A stretch of DNA of 64,000 nucleotides from Panopea generosa (GCA_029582155.1 CM055896.1:26379184-26443183); one strand, 5' to 3'; shown: positions 1 to 16,800, numbered from the stretch's first letter. A program made the numbers and translations. Notes: generated by a model not told the origin, from the letters alone.

Positions 1-1182
1 TATCTCAGTAACCATGGCCATATTCTCATTAATCATGGTCGTATCTCAGTAACCATGGCCATATCTCATTAATCATGGTCATATGTCAGTAACCATAGTT
101 GTATCTCATTACTCAGTAACCATGGTCATATCTCATTAATCATGGTCATATCTGATTAATCATGGTCGTATCTCAGTAACCTTGTCTGTATCTCAGTAAC
201 CATGTCCATATCTCATTAATCATGGTCGTATCTCAGTAACCATAGTTGTATCTCATTAATCATGGTCGTATCTCATTCATCATGGTCATATCTCAGTAAC
301 CAAGGCCATATCTCATTAATCATGGTCTTATCTCAGTAACCATGTCTGTATTATATTAATCATGATCATATTTCATTAACAAAGGTCATATCTCAATCAT
401 TTATCATGGTCTTATCTCAGTAACCGTGGCCGTATCTCAGTAACCATGGCCATATCTCATTTATCATGGCCATATCCCAGTAACCATGGCCATATCTCTA
501 TAATCATGGTCATATCTTAGTAAACATGGCCATATATCATTAATCATGGTTATATATCAGTAACCATGGTCGTTTCTCATTAATCATGGTCATATCTTGT
601 TAATCATGGTTGATCACATTAATCAGTCATATCTCAGTAACCTTGGTCGTATCTCATTAATCATGGTCATATCTCAGTAACTGTGGCTGTATCTCATTAA
701 TCATGGTCGTATCTCAGTAACCGTGCCCGTATCTCATTAATTATGGTCATATCTCAGAAACCATGGCCGTATCTCGCTAATCATGGTCATATCTCAGTAA
801 CCACAGCCGTATCTCATTAACCATGTTGTATCACAGTAACCGTGGCTGTATCTCATTAATCATGGTTGTATCTCAGTAACCATGGTTGTATCTCAGTAAC
901 CATGGCTGTATCTCATTAATCATGGTCGTATCTAAGTCACCATGGCCATATCTCATTGAGCATGGTCGTATCTCAGTAACAATGGTTGTATTTCTGTAAC
1001 CATGGCCGTATCTCATTAACCATGTCTGTATCTCAGTAACCTTGGTTGTATCTCAGTAACCATGGCCACATCTCATTAATCATGGTCATATCTCATTAAC
1101 ATTGGCCGTATCTCAGTAATCACGGCCATATCTCATTAACCATGGCTGTATCTCAGTAACCATGGTTGTATCTCATTAACCA
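1..1182. repeat. 20-bp tandem satellite (CATGG-type) in the intron upstream of exon 1
   Basis: About 58 imperfect copies of a 20-bp unit of the form ATCTCAGTAACCATGGCCAT. 'CAGTAACC' and 'CATTAATC' versions often alternate, which suggests an ancestral 40-bp dimer. The core contains the palindrome CCATGG. The array runs off the left edge of the window, so its true length is unknown. No ORF or gene is visible in it. Confidence 0.95.
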
Positions 1183-1192
1183 ATTGCTCAAG

Positions 1193-1465
1193 GTGTGCAT
1201 TGAAGTTTGACATCTTATTTAGGGTCTAGATTTCAATTATTCAAGACTTGTTTTGAGACAAGCTTCTACAAGTCGAGCGCACTGTCGTCCATCAGTTCTT
1301 GTTCAATGATCACTACTATATCACATTCACTCACTGTATATTGCAATTCAAATTTGAAGTTGTAATTTCTATTGATTAATATTTTAACAATGCTTTACTT
1401 TTAAATAACATTCCCAAATGAATGTAAGAGGAAGGTGGGATAGAGGGTAATATGTATATATTGGG
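1193..1465. other. Intron segment with hairpin/CTTGTT mobile-element terminus
   Basis: Non-repetitive AT-rich intron. At 1255-1303 it carries a copy of a terminus also seen near 24260-24308 and 38045-38092: GACAAGCTTCT, then AGTCGAGCGC, then a short stem (ACTG...CAGT), then TTCTTGTT. This looks like the 3' end of a non-autonomous mobile element. No coding sequence is seen. Confidence 0.5.
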
Positions 1466-1693
1466 TAATACGGTGCATAAAGCCTATGAAATATCTAGTA
1501 ATCATGTAAAATGGTGCATAAAGCCTATGAAATATCTAGTAATCATGTAATACAGTGCATAAAGCCTATGAAATATCTAGTAATCATGAAATACAGTGCA
1601 TAAAGCCTATGAAATATCTAGTAATCATGTAATACGGTGCATTAAGCCTATGAAATATCTAGTAATCATGTAATACGGTGTATAAAGCCTACG
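1466..1693. repeat. 41-bp tandem repeat, about 5.5 copies
   Basis: Units begin TAATACGGTGCATAAAGCC and continue through ATGAAATATCTAGTAATCATG. The copies are almost identical, with only G/A and T/A changes, so the array is young. It lies about 90 bp upstream of exon 1. Confidence 0.93.
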
Positions 1694-1784
1694 AGCACTA
1701 AAACAGCTGTTAAGTTTAAGGAAAATCATTACAAAAATTTTCATTCCAAATAAAGTTGTTTATTTTTGACTAAACCTTTTACAG

Positions 1785-1882
1785 CTGTTGCAAAAAGAAC
1801 CCAAGATCTAAATGAACAGTTCCAAGTGACGAGAGTAAAGATGACGGACAACTATAAGATAGAGCTAGAGAAGAAAGACAAG
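1785..1882 (+). CDS. GOLGA1: Golgin-97 exon 1 of window (coiled coil)
   Basis: Acceptor TTTTACAG, donor AG|GTATGG, 98 nt. The first two bases complete a codon from an exon outside the window. After them comes VAKRTQDLNEQFQ, then a run ending ELEKKDK (residues 1-32 of the partial protein). It matches the human golgin-97 segment with KFQEQNETFQANRAKM and ARKDQ, near human residue 105-135. It ends in phase 0. The other two frames contain stops. Confidence 0.88.
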
Positions 1883-4800
1883 GTATGGAATTGTTGTCAT
1901 TCATCAAATTATGAAATGAGTTAGCAAAAATATATTATTAGAATTGCTGCCAAGCATTAAATAGATTCATATTCATATTTTTAACTCATTTAAGCCGAAG
2001 TCTCGGTGAGCTTGTGTGATCAACCTGTGTCTTGCATCCATCCGCCCACACCAGGAGGGACCAAATTTTTCTCTGAAAATAGTCTTCTCCTAAAGTGATA
2101 GGCTTGTAACGAAGGGTTTTTTTTATGTAGTATCAACTTACCATTTTCTGTAAGGTTTGTTTAAGCCATTACCTAGGGTCAAATTGGCAGTTATCCATTC
2201 AATATTGGTAAATTTGAATCAGGTCCAATAACCCCCAATGAAAAAGTAGAGAACTCTATGCCTGTCCCACAATTCATAGCAATTGAATGCTTACTAAAAT
2301 GTGATGTCATTTAAACTTTCAGTTGAAGCAACTGAAAGCAACGTGCTCAGATATGGCTTTCCCAACATTGCTATTTAACAGACCCAATTGGGAGAGCTGG
2401 GTCCATTCTACAGCCTAGAAATTTGATGTTCATATTGGGCCAACAGTGTCCTGAAAAGGAGCACAATTGTTAAATCTAAAAAATATTTTTCTTGAGAATT
2501 GATAAGCCAAAATTGTTTATGTTAGATATGATTCATCTGAATAAGTCTGTTTTAAGTTTGTTCAAATAATGGGGTTAACATCCATTTGGTCTCAGTAAGG
2601 TCAGTTTGATTTTTACATGGGAATGCTATTGCAAAAAAGATAAAAAAAAAAATCTCCATTCAAAATTTAAAAAGAAATTATAGGTTAAATCGAATGAGCG
2701 ACTTGGGCCAATTCAGGCCTTTGTCTTTTATCCCATAACTATGAAAAATGGTACATTTACTATTTAATCTTTAGTTCATCTTTTAAAGAAAAAAAGTTAC
2801 ACTATGCATATATTAGTTTTTGTCCATCGTCATAGGATGTCAGCATCTCAAAATAACCTTACGCTCATAAATTGACATTATTTAGATATTAGAAAAATTA
2901 GTTTGAAAGTGGCATTTTGTGTACAAGAGCTGAGTTACATGGATAATAATGAGCAATGCATTGTCAGTGATATTACTCTAGCTTTATATAATCAAAGTAT
3001 CATCAGTACTGAAACATGAGCAAACACTAGTCAAGTAGAAATGAAATAATGAAGTTTCTGCCAGATATAACCTGGAACATTATACGTGAGCAAACTGATG
3101 GAAAGTGATTTAGTAGAGGTTACTATTTACAAACCTTTGTTTGTTGTTTTGGTACAACAAAATACATAAGACTGGATAGTATTTTATTTCATTTGTTTAA
3201 TGTTTAGCTGTAAAATAATATTTTATAGTTCTGTTTAGTCTCTGAAATGATAGATTACTATATTATATACACATGTTTTTCAAAGAAAGTAAAGTGTTAT
3301 ACTTCAAAGACAATCTCCCAGATGCTCTACATAGAAATACATGTAGAAATCAATAAATACCCAAGTTACATTACTGTGTGTATCAAAGACAATCTCCCAG
3401 ATGCTCAACATAGACGCACATATACAAATCAATACCAAAGTTACATTACTGTGTATATCAAAGACAATCTCCCAGATGTTCTACATAGATACACATGAAC
3501 AAATCAATATCCAAGTTACATTACTGTGTATATCAAAGACAATCTACCAGATGCTCTAAATAGATACACATGTACAAATCAATACCCAAGTTACATTACT
3601 GTGTATATCAAAAACAATCTCCCAGATGCTCTAAATAGATACACATGTACAAATCAATACCCAAGTTACATTACTGTGTATATCAAAGACAATCTCCCAA
3701 ATGCTCTACATAGATACACATGAACAAATCAATACCCAAGTTACATTACTGTGTATATCAAAGACAATCTCCCAGATGCTCTACATAGATACACATGTAC
3801 AAATCAATACCCAAGTTACATTACTGTGTATATCAAAAACAATCTCCCAGATGACTCTACATAGATACACATGAACAAATCAATACCCAAGTTACATTAC
3901 TGTGTATATTAAAGACAAACAATCTCCCAGATGCTCTACATAGATATACATGTACAAATCAATACCCAAGTTACATTACTGTGTATATTAAAGACAAACA
4001 ATCTCCCAGATGCTCTACATAGATATACATGAACAAATCAATACCCAAGTTACATTACTGTGTATATCAAAGACAATCTCCCAGATGACTCTACATAGAT
4101 ACACATGAACAAATCAATACCCAAGTTACATTACTGTGTATATCAAAGACAATCTCCCAGATGACTCTACATGGATATACATGAACAAATCAATACCCAA
4201 GTTACATTACTGTGTATATCAAAGACAATATCCCAGATGCTCTACATAGATACACATGAACAAATCAATACCAAAGTTACATCACTGTGTATATAAAAGA
4301 CAAACAATCTCCCAGATGCTCTACATAGATATACATGAACAAATCAATACCCAAGTTACATTACTGTGTATATCAAAGACAATCTCCCAGATGACTCTAC
4401 ATAGATATACATGAACAAATCAATACCCAAGTTACATTACTGTGTATATCAAAGACAATCTCCCAGATGCTCTACATAGATACACATGAACAAATCAATA
4501 CCAAAGTTACATCACTGTGTATATAAAAGACAAACAATCTCCCAGATGCTCTACATAGATATACATGAACAAATCAATACCCAAGTTACATTACTGTGTA
4601 TATCAAAGACAATCTCCCAGATGCTCTACATAGATACACATGAACAAATCAATACCAAAGTTACATCACTGTGTATATAAAAGACAAACAATCTCCCAGA
4701 TGCTCTACATAGATATACATGTACAAATCAATACCCAAGTTACATTACTGTGTATATCAAAGACAATCTCCCAGATGACTCTACATAGATATACATGAAC

Positions 4801-7800
4801 AAATCAATACCCAAGTTACATTACTGTGTATATCAAAGACAATCTCCCAGATGCTCTACATAGATACACATGAACAAATCAATACCAAAGTTACATCACT
4901 GTGTATATAAAAGACAAACAATCTCCCAGATGCTCTACATAGATATACATGAACAAATCAATACCCAAGTTACATTACTGTGTATATCAAAGACAATCTC
5001 CCAGATGTTCTACATAGATATACATGAACAAATAAATACCCAAGTTACATTACTGTGTATATCAAAGACAATCTCCCAGATGCTCTACATAGATACACAT
5101 GAACAAATCAATACCAAAGTTACATCACTGTGTATATCAAAGACAATCTCCCAGATGCTCTACATAGATACACATATACAAATCAATACCCAAGTTACAT
5201 TACTGTGTATATCAAAGACAATCTCCCAGATGCTCTACATAGATACACATGAACAAATCAATACCCAAGTTACATTACTGTGTATATCAAAGACAATCTC
5301 CCAGATGTTCTACATAGATATACATGAACAAATCAATACCCAAGTTACATTACTGTGTATATCAAAGACAATCTCCCAGATGCTCTACATAGATACACAT
5401 GAACAAATCAATACCAAAGTTACATCACTGTGTATATAAAAGACAATCTCCCAGATGACTCTACATAGATATACATGAACAAATCAATACCCAAGTAACA
5501 TCACTGTGTATATCAAAGACAATCTAGCAGATGCTCTACATAGATATACATGTACAAATCAATACCCAAGTTAAATCACTGTGTATATCAAAGACAATCT
5601 CCCAGATGCTCTACATAGATACACATATACAAATCAATACCCAAGTTACATCACTGTGTATATCAAAGACAATCTCCCAGATGCTCTACATAGATACACA
5701 TATACAAATCAATACCCAAGATACATCACTGTGTATATCAAAGACAATCTCCCAGATGCTCTACATAGATACACATATACAAATCAATACCCAAGTTACA
5801 TTACTGTGTATATCAAAGACAATCTCCCAGATGACTCTACATAGATACACATGAACAAATCAATACTCAAGTTACATTACTGTGTATATTAAAGACAATC
5901 TCCCAGATGCTCTACATAAATATACATGTACAAATCAATACCCAAGTTACATTACTGTGTATATCAAAGACAATCTCCCAGATGACTCTACATAGATACA
6001 CATGAACAAATCAATACCCAAGTTACATTACTGTGTATATTAAAGAAAATCTCCCAGATGCTCTACATAAATATACATGTACAAATCAATACCCAAGTTA
6101 CATTACTGTGTATATCAAAGACAATCTCCCAGATGACTCTACATAGATACACATGAACAAATCAATACCCAAGTTACATTACTGTGTATATTAAAGACAA
6201 TCTCCCAGATGCTCTACATAAATATACATGTACAAATCAATACCCAAGTTACATTACTGTGTATATCAAAGACAATCTCCCAGATGACTCTACATAGATA
6301 CACATGAACAAATCAATACCCAAGTTACATTACTGTGTATATTAAAGACAATCTCCCAGATGCTCTACATAAATATACATGTACAAATCAATACCCAAGT
6401 TACATTACTGTGTATATTAAAGACAAACAATCTCCCAGATGCTCTACATAGATACACATGTACAAATCAATACCCAAGTTACATCACTGTGTATATCAAA
6501 GACAATCTCCCAGATGCTCTACATAGATATACATGTACAAATCAATACCCAAGTTACATTACTGTGTATATCAAAGACAATCTCCCAGATGACTCTACAT
6601 GGATATACATGAACTAATCAATACCCAAGTTACATTACTGTGTATATCAAAGACAATCTCCCAGATGACTCTACATAGATACACATGAACAAATCAATAC
6701 CCAAGTTACATTACTGTGTATATTAAAGACAATCTCCCAGATGCTCTACATAAATATACATGTACAAATCAATACCCAAGTTACATTACTGTGTATATCA
6801 AAGACAATCTCCCAGATGACTCTACATGGATACACATGAACAAATCAATACCCAAGTTACATTACTGTGTATATTAAAGACAATCTCCCAGATGCTCTAC
6901 ATAAATATACATGTACAAATCAATACCCAAGTTACATTACTGTGTATATTAAAGACAAACAATCTCCCAGATGCTCTACATAGATACACATGTACAAATC
7001 AATACCCAAGTTACATTACTGTGTATATCAAAGACAATCTCCCAGATGACTCTACATAGATACACATGAACAAATCAATACCCAAGTTACATTACTGTGT
7101 ATATTAAAGACAATCTCCCAGATGCTCTACATCAATATACATGTACAAATCAATACCCAAGTTACATTACTGTGTATATTAAAGACAAACAATCTCCCAG
7201 ATGCTCTACATAGATACACATATACAGATCAATACCCAAGTTACATTACTGTGTATATCAAAGACAATCTCCCAGATGCTCTACATAGATACACATATAC
7301 AAATCAATACCCAAGTTACATCACTGTGTATATCACAGACAATCTCCCAGATGCTCTACATAGATACACATGAACAAATCAATACCAAAGTTACATCACT
7401 GTGTATATCAAAGACAATCTCCCAGATGACTCTACATAGATATACATGAACAAATCAATACCCAAGTAACATCACTGTGTATATCAAATACAATCTCCCA
7501 GATGCTCTACATAGATATACATGTACAAATCAATACCCAAGTTAATCACTGTGTATATCAAAGACAATCTCCCAGATGCTCTACATAGATACACATGAAC
7601 AAATCAATACCCAAGTTACATCACTGTGTATATCAAAGACAATCTCCCAGATGCTCTACATAGATACACATGTACAGATCAATACCCAAGTTACATTACT
7701 GTGTATATCAAAGACAATCTCCCAGATGACTCTACATAGATATACATGAACAAATCAATACCCAAGTTACATTACTGTGTATATTAAAGACAAACAATCT

Positions 7801-10800
7801 CCCAGATGCTCTACATAGATACACATGAACAAATCAATACCCAAATTACATCACTATGTATATCAAAGACAATCTCCCAGATGCTCTACATAGATACACA
7901 TGTACAAATCAATACCCAAGTTACATTACTGTGTATATCAAAGACAATCTCCCAGATGACTCTACATAGATATACATGACCAAATCAATACCCAAGTTAC
8001 ATTACTGTGTATATCAAAGACAATCTCCCAGATGACTCTACATAGATATACATGAACAAATCAATACCCAAGTTACATTACTGTGTATATTAAAGACAAA
8101 CAATCTCCCAGATGCTCTACATAGATACACATGAACAAATCAATACCCAAGTTACATCACTGTGTATATCAAAGAAAAACCTCCGTAATGGTTTCAACGT
8201 GTATATTTAAAAAGAAATTTTTCTGTCCTTAAATTGAATTATATTTTTATATTTCTTTAAAAGTCAATCTTCAAGTTAAATTATCTATTTAAAATGTCCA
8301 TCTCCATGTTATATTATGTATTTCAAAGAAAGTTCAATCTCCAAGTTGAATTCAATGTACTTAAAATAGCTTTAAATTGAATTATATATTAAAAAAAGTT
8401 ACATTCCCAAGTTAAATAATATATTTCAAATAATGTTCAATCTCCAAGATATTCTACATGTACATTGTATATATCTTTAAAAAAAAGGTCCAGACTTCAA
8501 GCTGAAATCTGCATTTAAAAAAAAATTGCCAAAATGATCTAGATGTATTTTTAAATGTTATAAAAGTATCTCTGAGCTGACATATATTTTACAAAATTGA
8601 ATATTCAAGTTAAATAATAATATATTTAGTTTATACTAATTTTATTTTATCATGAAAGCTCACCTTATATGCTCTTGAGACCGCTTCCTGGGTGGAACTA
8701 GTCCCGAGTGTTGTTTTATGAGGGGCATTGGGTTGAGTTGAGGGTAGAACCTGCAACCTCTGTATGTGTAGCAAATACTCTATCCATTACACTACCACCT
8801 GCATAATATATCTCTGTATGTGTGGCCAATACTCTATCAATTACACTACCACCTGCATAATATATCTCTGTATGAGTGGCCAATACTCTATCAATTACAC
8901 TACCACCTGCATTATATATCTCTGTATGTGTGGCCAATACTCTATCCATTACACTACCGCCTGCATAATATATCTCTGTGTGAGTGGCCAATACTCTATC
9001 CATCACACTACCACCTGCATAATATATCTCTGTGTGAGTGGCCGATACTCTATCCATCACACTACCACCTGCATAATATATCTCTGTGTGTGTGGCCAAT
9101 ACTCTATCCATCACACTACCACCTGCATAATATATCTCTGTATGTGTGGCCAATACTCTTTCCATCACAGGACCACCTGCATAATATATCTCTGTATGAG
9201 TGGCCGATACTCTATCCATCACACTACCACCTGCATAATATATCTCTGTATGTGTGGCCGATACTCTATCCATCACACTACCACCGGCATAATATATCTC
9301 TGTATGAGTGGCCGATACTCTATCCATCACACTACCCCCTGCATAATATATCTCTGTATGAGTGGCCGATACTCTATCCATCACACTACCACCTGCATAA
9401 TATATCTCTGTATGAGTGGCCGATACTCTATCCATCACACTACCACCTGCATAATATATCTCTGTATGAGTGGCCGATACTCTATCCATCACACTACCAC
9501 CTGCATAATATATCTCTGTATGTGTTGCCAATACTCTATCCATCACACTACCACCTGCATAATATATCTCTGTATGAGTGGCCAATACTCTATCCATCAC
9601 ACTACCACCTGCATAATATATCTCTGTATGAGTGGCCAATACTCTATCCATCACACTACCACCTGCATAATATATCTCTGTATGTGTGGCCAATACTCTA
9701 TCCATCACACTACCACCTGCATAATATATCTCTGTATGTGTGGCCAATACTCTATCCATCACACTACTCTATCCATTACACTACCACCTGCATAATATAT
9801 CTCTGTGTGTGTGTGGCCAATACTCTTTCCATAACTATACCACCTGCATAAAATATTTCTGTATGAGTGGCCAATACTCTATCCATCACACTAACACCTG
9901 CATAATATATCTCTGTATGAGTGGCCAATACTCTATCCATTACACTACCACCTGCAAAATATATCTCTGTATGAGTGGCCAATACTCTATCCATCACACT
10001 ACCACTTGCATAATATATCTCTGTGTGTGTGGCCAATACTCTTTCCATTACACTACCACCTGCATAATATATCTCTATGAGTGGCCAATACTCTATCCAT
10101 TACACTACCACCTGCATAATATATCTCTGTATGAGTGGCCAATACTCTTTCCATCACACTACCACCTGCATAATATTTCTCTGTATGAGTGGCCAATACT
10201 CTATCCATCACACTACCACCTGCATAATATATCTCTGTATGAGTGGCCAATACTCTTTCCATCACACTACCACCTGCATAATTTATCTCTGTATGTGTGG
10301 CCAATACTTTTTCCATCACACTACCACCTGCATAATTTATCTCTGTATGTGTGGCCAATACTCTATCCATCACACTACCACCTGCATAATATATCTCTGT
10401 ATGTGTGGCCAATACTCTATCCATTACACTACCACCTGCATAATATATCTCTGTATGAGTGGCCAATACTCTATCCATTACACTACCACCTGCATAATAT
10501 ATCTCTGTATGTGTGGCCAATACTCTATCCATCACACTACCACCTGCATAATATATCTCTGTATGTGTGGCCAATACTCTATCCATCACACTTCCACCTG
10601 CATAATATATCTCTGTATGTGTGGCCAATACTCTATCCATCACACTACCACCTGCATAATATATCTCTGTATGTGTGGCCAATACTCTATCCATCACACT
10701 ACCACCTGCATAATATATCTCTGTATGTGTGGCCATACTCTATCCATTACACTACCACCTGCATAATATATCTCTGTATGTGTGGCCAATACTCTATCCT

Positions 10801-13800
10801 TCCCACTACCACCTGCATAATATATCTCTGTATGAGTGGCCAATACTCTTTCCATTACACTACCACCTGCATAATATATCTCTGTATGTGTGGCCAATAC
10901 TCTATCCATCACACTACCACCTGCATAATATATCTCTGTATGTGTGGTCAATACTCTATCCATTACACTACCACCTGTATAATATATCTCTGTATGTGTG
11001 GCCAATACTGTATCCATTACACTACCACCTGCATAATATATCTCTGTATGTGTGGCCAATACTCTATCTATTACACTACCACCTGCATAATATATCTCTG
11101 TATGTGTGGCCAGTATGTGTGGCCAATACTCTATCCATTACACTACCACCTGCATTATATATCTCTGTATGTGTGGCCAATACTCTATCCATTACACTAC
11201 CACCTGCATAATATATCTCTGTATGTGTGGCCAATACTCTATCCATTACACTACCACCTGCATAATATATATCTATGAGTGTGGCAAATACTCTTTCCAT
11301 TACACTACCACCTGCATAATATATCTCTGTATGTGTAGCCAATACTCTATCCATTACACTACCGCCTGCATAATATATCTCTATGAGTGTGGCCAATACT
11401 CTTTCCATTACACTACCACCTGCATAATATATCTCTGTATGAGTGGCCAATACTCTATCCATCACACTACCGCCTGCATAATATATCTCTGTATGTGTGG
11501 CCAATACTCTATCCATTACACTACCGCCTGCATAATATATTTTTGTATGTGTGGCCAATACTCTATCCATTACACTACCACCTGCAAAATATATCTCTGT
11601 ATGTGTGGCCAATACTCTATCCATCACACTACCACCTGCATAATATATCTCTGTATGAGTGGCCAATACTCTTTCCATTACACTACCACCTGCATAATAT
11701 ATCTCTGTATGAGTGGCCAATACTCTATCCATCACACTACCACCTGCATAATATATCTCTGTATGTGTGGTCAATACTCTATCCATCACACTACCACTTG
11801 CATGATATATCTCTGTATGTGTGGCCAATACTCTATCCATTACACTACCACCTGCATAATATATCTCTGTTTGAGTGGCCAATACTCTTTCCATTACACT
11901 ACCACCTGCATAATATATCTCTGTATGTGTGGCCAATACTCTATCCATCACACTACCACCTGCATAATATATCTCTGTATGTGTGGTCAATACTCTATCC
12001 ATTACACTACCACCTGCATGATATATCTCTGTATGTGTGGCGAATACTCTATCCATTACACTACCACCTGCATAATATATCTCTGTATGTGTGGCCAATA
12101 CTCTATCCATTACACTACCACCTGCATTATATATCTCTGTATGTGTGGCCAATACTCTATCCATTACACTACCACCTGCATAATATATCTCTGTATGTGT
12201 GGCCAATACTCTATCCATTACACTACCACCTGCATAATATATCTCTATGAGTGTGGCCAATACTCTTTCCATTACACTACCACCTGCATAATATATCTCT
12301 GTATGTGTGGCCAATACTCTATCCATCACACTACCACCTGCATAATATATCTCTGTATGTGTGGCCAATACTCTATCCATCACACTACTCTATCCATTAC
12401 ACTACCACCTGCATAATATATCTCTGTGTGTGTGGCCAATACTCTTTCCATTACTATACCACCTGCATAATATATTTCTGTATGAGTGGCCAATACTCTA
12501 TCCATCACACTAACACCTGCATAATATATCTCTGTATGAGTGGCCAATACTCTATCCATTACACTACCACCTGCAAAATATATCTCTGTATGAGTGGCCA
12601 ATACTCTATCCATCACACTACCACTTGCATAATATATCTCTGTGTGTGTGGCCAATACTCTTTCCATTACACTACCACCTGCATAATATATCTCTATGAG
12701 TGGCCAATACTCTATCCATTACACTACCACCTGCATAATATATCTCTGTATGAGTGGCCAATACTCTTTCCATCACACTACCACCTGCATAATATTTCTC
12801 TGTATGAGTGGCCAATACTCTATCCATCACACTACCACCTGCATAATATATCTCTGTATGAGTGGCCAATACTCTTTCCATCACACTACCACCTGCATAA
12901 TATATCTATGTATGAGTGGCCAATACTTTTTCCATCACACTACCACCTGCATAATTTATCTCTGTATGTGTGGCCAATACTTTATCCATCACACTACCAC
13001 CTGCATAATATATCTCTGTATGAGTGGCCAATACTCTTTCCATTACACTACCACCTGCATAATATATCTCTGTATGTGTGGCCAATACTCTATCCATCAC
13101 ACTACCACCTGCATAATATATCTCTGTATGTGTGGCCAATGCTCTATCCATCACACTACCACCTGCATAATATATCTCTGTATGAGTGGCCAATACTCTA
13201 TCCATTACACTACCACCTGCATAATATATCTCTGTATGTGTGGCCAATACTCTATCCATCACACTACCACCTGCATAATATATCTCTGTATGTGTGGCCA
13301 ATACTCTATCCATCACACTTCCACCTGCATAATATATCTCTGTATGTGTGGCCAATACTCTATCCATCACACTACCACCTGCATAATATATCTCTGTATG
13401 TGTGGCCAATACTCTATCCATCACACTACCACCTGCATAATATATCTCTGTATGTGTGGCCATACTCTATCCATTACACTACCACCTGCATAATATATCT
13501 CTGTATGTGTGGCCAATACTCTATCCATCCCACTACCACCTGCATAATATATCTCTGTATGAGTGGCCAATACTCTTTCCATTACACTACCACCTGCATA
13601 ATATATCTCTGTATGTGTGGCCAATACTCTATCCATCACACTACCACCTGCATAATATATCTCTGTATGTGTGGTCAATACTCTATCCATTACACTACCA
13701 CCTGTATAATATATCTCTGTATGTGTGGCCAATACTCTATCCATTACACTACCATATATCTCTGTATGTGTGGCCAATACTCTATCCATTACACTACCAC

Positions 13801-16800
13801 CTGCATAATATATCTCTGTATGTGTGGCCAATACTCTATCTATTACACTACCACCTGCATAATATATCTCTGTATGTGTGGCCAGTATGTGTGGCCAATA
13901 CTCTATCCATTACACTACCACCTGCATTATATATCTCTGTATGTGTGGCCAATACTCTATCCATTACACTACCACCTGCATAATATATCTCTGTATGTGT
14001 GGCCAATACTCTATCCATTACACTACCACCTGCATAATATATATCTATGAGTGTGGCAAATACTCTTTCCATTACACTACCACCTGCATAATATATCTCT
14101 GTATGTGTAGCCAATACTCTATCCATTACACTACCGCCTGCATAATATATCTCTATGAGTGTGGCCAATACTCTTTCCATTACACTACCACCTGCATAAT
14201 ATATCTCTGTATGAGTGGCCAATACTCTATCCATCACACTACCGCCTGCATAATATATCTCTGTATGTGTGGCCAATACTCTATCCATTACACTACCGCC
14301 TGCATAATATATTTCTGTATGTGTGGCCAATACTCTATCCATTACACTACCACCTGCAAAATATATCTCTGTATGTGTGGCCAATACTCTATCCATCACA
14401 CTACCACCTGCATAATATATCTCTGTATGAGTGGCCAATACTCTTTCCATTACACTACCACCTGCATAATATATCTCTGTATGAGTGGCCAATACTCTAT
14501 CCATCACACTACCACCTGCATAATATATCTCTGTATGTGTGGCCAATACTCTATCCATCACACTACCACCTGCATAATATATCTCTGTATGAGTGGCCAA
14601 TACTCTATCCATTACACTACCACCTGCATAATATATCTCTGTATGTGTGGCCAATACTCTATCCATTACACTACCACCTGCATAATATATCTCTGTATGT
14701 GTGGCCAATACTCTATCCATTACACTACCACCTGCATAATATATCTCTGTATGTGTGGCCAATACTCTATCCATCACACTACCACTTGCATGATATATCT
14801 CTGTATGTGTGGCCAATACTCTATCCATCACACTACCACCTGCATAATATATCTCTGTATGAGTGGCCAATACTCTTTCCATTACACTACCACCTGCATA
14901 ATATATCTCTGTATGTGTGGCCAATACTCTATCCATCACACTACCACCTGCATAATATATCTCTGTATGTGTGATCAATACTCTATCCATTACACTACCA
15001 CCTGCATGATATATCTCTGTATGTGTGGCCAATACTCTATCCATTACACTACCACCTGCATAATATATCTCTGTATGTGTGGCCAATACTCTATCCATTA
15101 CACTACCACCTGCATTATATATCTCTGTATGTGTGGCCAATACTCTATCCATTACACTACCACCTGCATAATATATCTCTGTATGTGTGGCCAATACTCT
15201 ATCCATTACACTACCACCTGCATAATATATCTCTATGAGTGTGGCCAATACTCTTTCCATTACACTACCACCTGCATAATATATCTCTGTATGTGTTGCC
15301 AATACTCTATCCATCACACTACCACCTGCATAATATATCTCTGTATGTGTGGCCAATACTCTATCCATCAAACTACTCTATCCATTACACTACCACCTGC
15401 ATAATATATCTCTGTGTGTGTGGCCAAAATTCTTTCCATTACTATACCACCTGCATAATATATTTCTGTATGAGTGGCCAATACTCTATCCATCACACTA
15501 ACACCTGCATAATATATCTCTGTATGAGTGGCCAATACTCTATCCATTACACTACCACCTGCAAAATATATCTCTGTATGAGTGGCCAATACTCTATCTA
15601 TCACACTACCACTTGCATAATATATCTCTGTGTGTGTGGCCAATACTCTTTCCATTACACTACCACCTGCATAATATATCTCTATGAGTGGCCAATACTC
15701 TATCCATTACACTACCACCTGCATAATATATCTCTGTATGAGTGGCCAATACTCTTTCCATCACACTACCACCTGCATAATATTTCTCTGTATGAGTGGC
15801 CAATAATCTATCCATCACACTACCACCTGCATAATATATCTCTGTATGAGTGGCCAATACTCTTTCCATCACACTACCACCTGCATAATATATCTATGTA
15901 TGAGTGGCCAATACTTTTTCCATCACACTACCACCTGCATAATTTATCTCTGTATGTGTGGCCAATACTTTATCCATCACACTACCACCTGCATAATATA
16001 TCTCTGTATGAGTGGCCAATACTCTTTCCATTACACTACCACCTGCATAATATATCTCTGTATGTGTGGCCAATACTCTATCCATCACACTACCACCTGC
16101 ATAATATATCTCTGTATGTGTGGCCAATGCTCTATCCATCACACTACCACCTGCATAATATATCTCTGTATGAGTGGCCAATACTCTATCCATTACACTA
16201 CCACCTGCATAATATATCTCTGTATGTGTGGCCAATACTCTATCCATCACACTACCACCTGCATAATATATCTCTGTATGTGTGGCCAATACTCTATCCA
16301 TCACACTTCCACCTGCATAATATATCTCTGTATGTGTGGCCAATACTCTATCCATCACACTACCACCTGCATAATATATCTCTGTATGTGTGGCCAATAC
16401 TCTATCCATCACACTACCACCTGCATAATATATCTCTGTATGTGTGGCCATACTCTATCCATTACACTACCACCTGCATAATATATCTCTGTATGTGTGG
16501 CCAATACTCTATCCATCACACTACCACCTGCATTATATATCTCTGTATGTGTGGTCAATACTCTATCCATTACACTACCACCTGTATAATATATCTCTGT
16601 ATGTGTGGCCAATACTCTATCCATTACACTACCACCTGCATAATATATCTCTGTATGTGTGGCCAATACTCTATCTATTACACTACCACCTGCATAATAT
16701 ATCTCTGTATGTGTGGCCAGTATGTGTGGCCAATACTCTATCCATTACACTACCACCTGCATTATATATCTCTGTATGTGTGGCCAATACTCTATCCATT

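Noticed and set aside
3247..7449. Several 60-190 codon ORFs with repeated KDNLPDALHRYT-like peptides
   Set aside because: They are translations of the 75-bp intronic satellite and break wherever 76- or 79-bp units occur.
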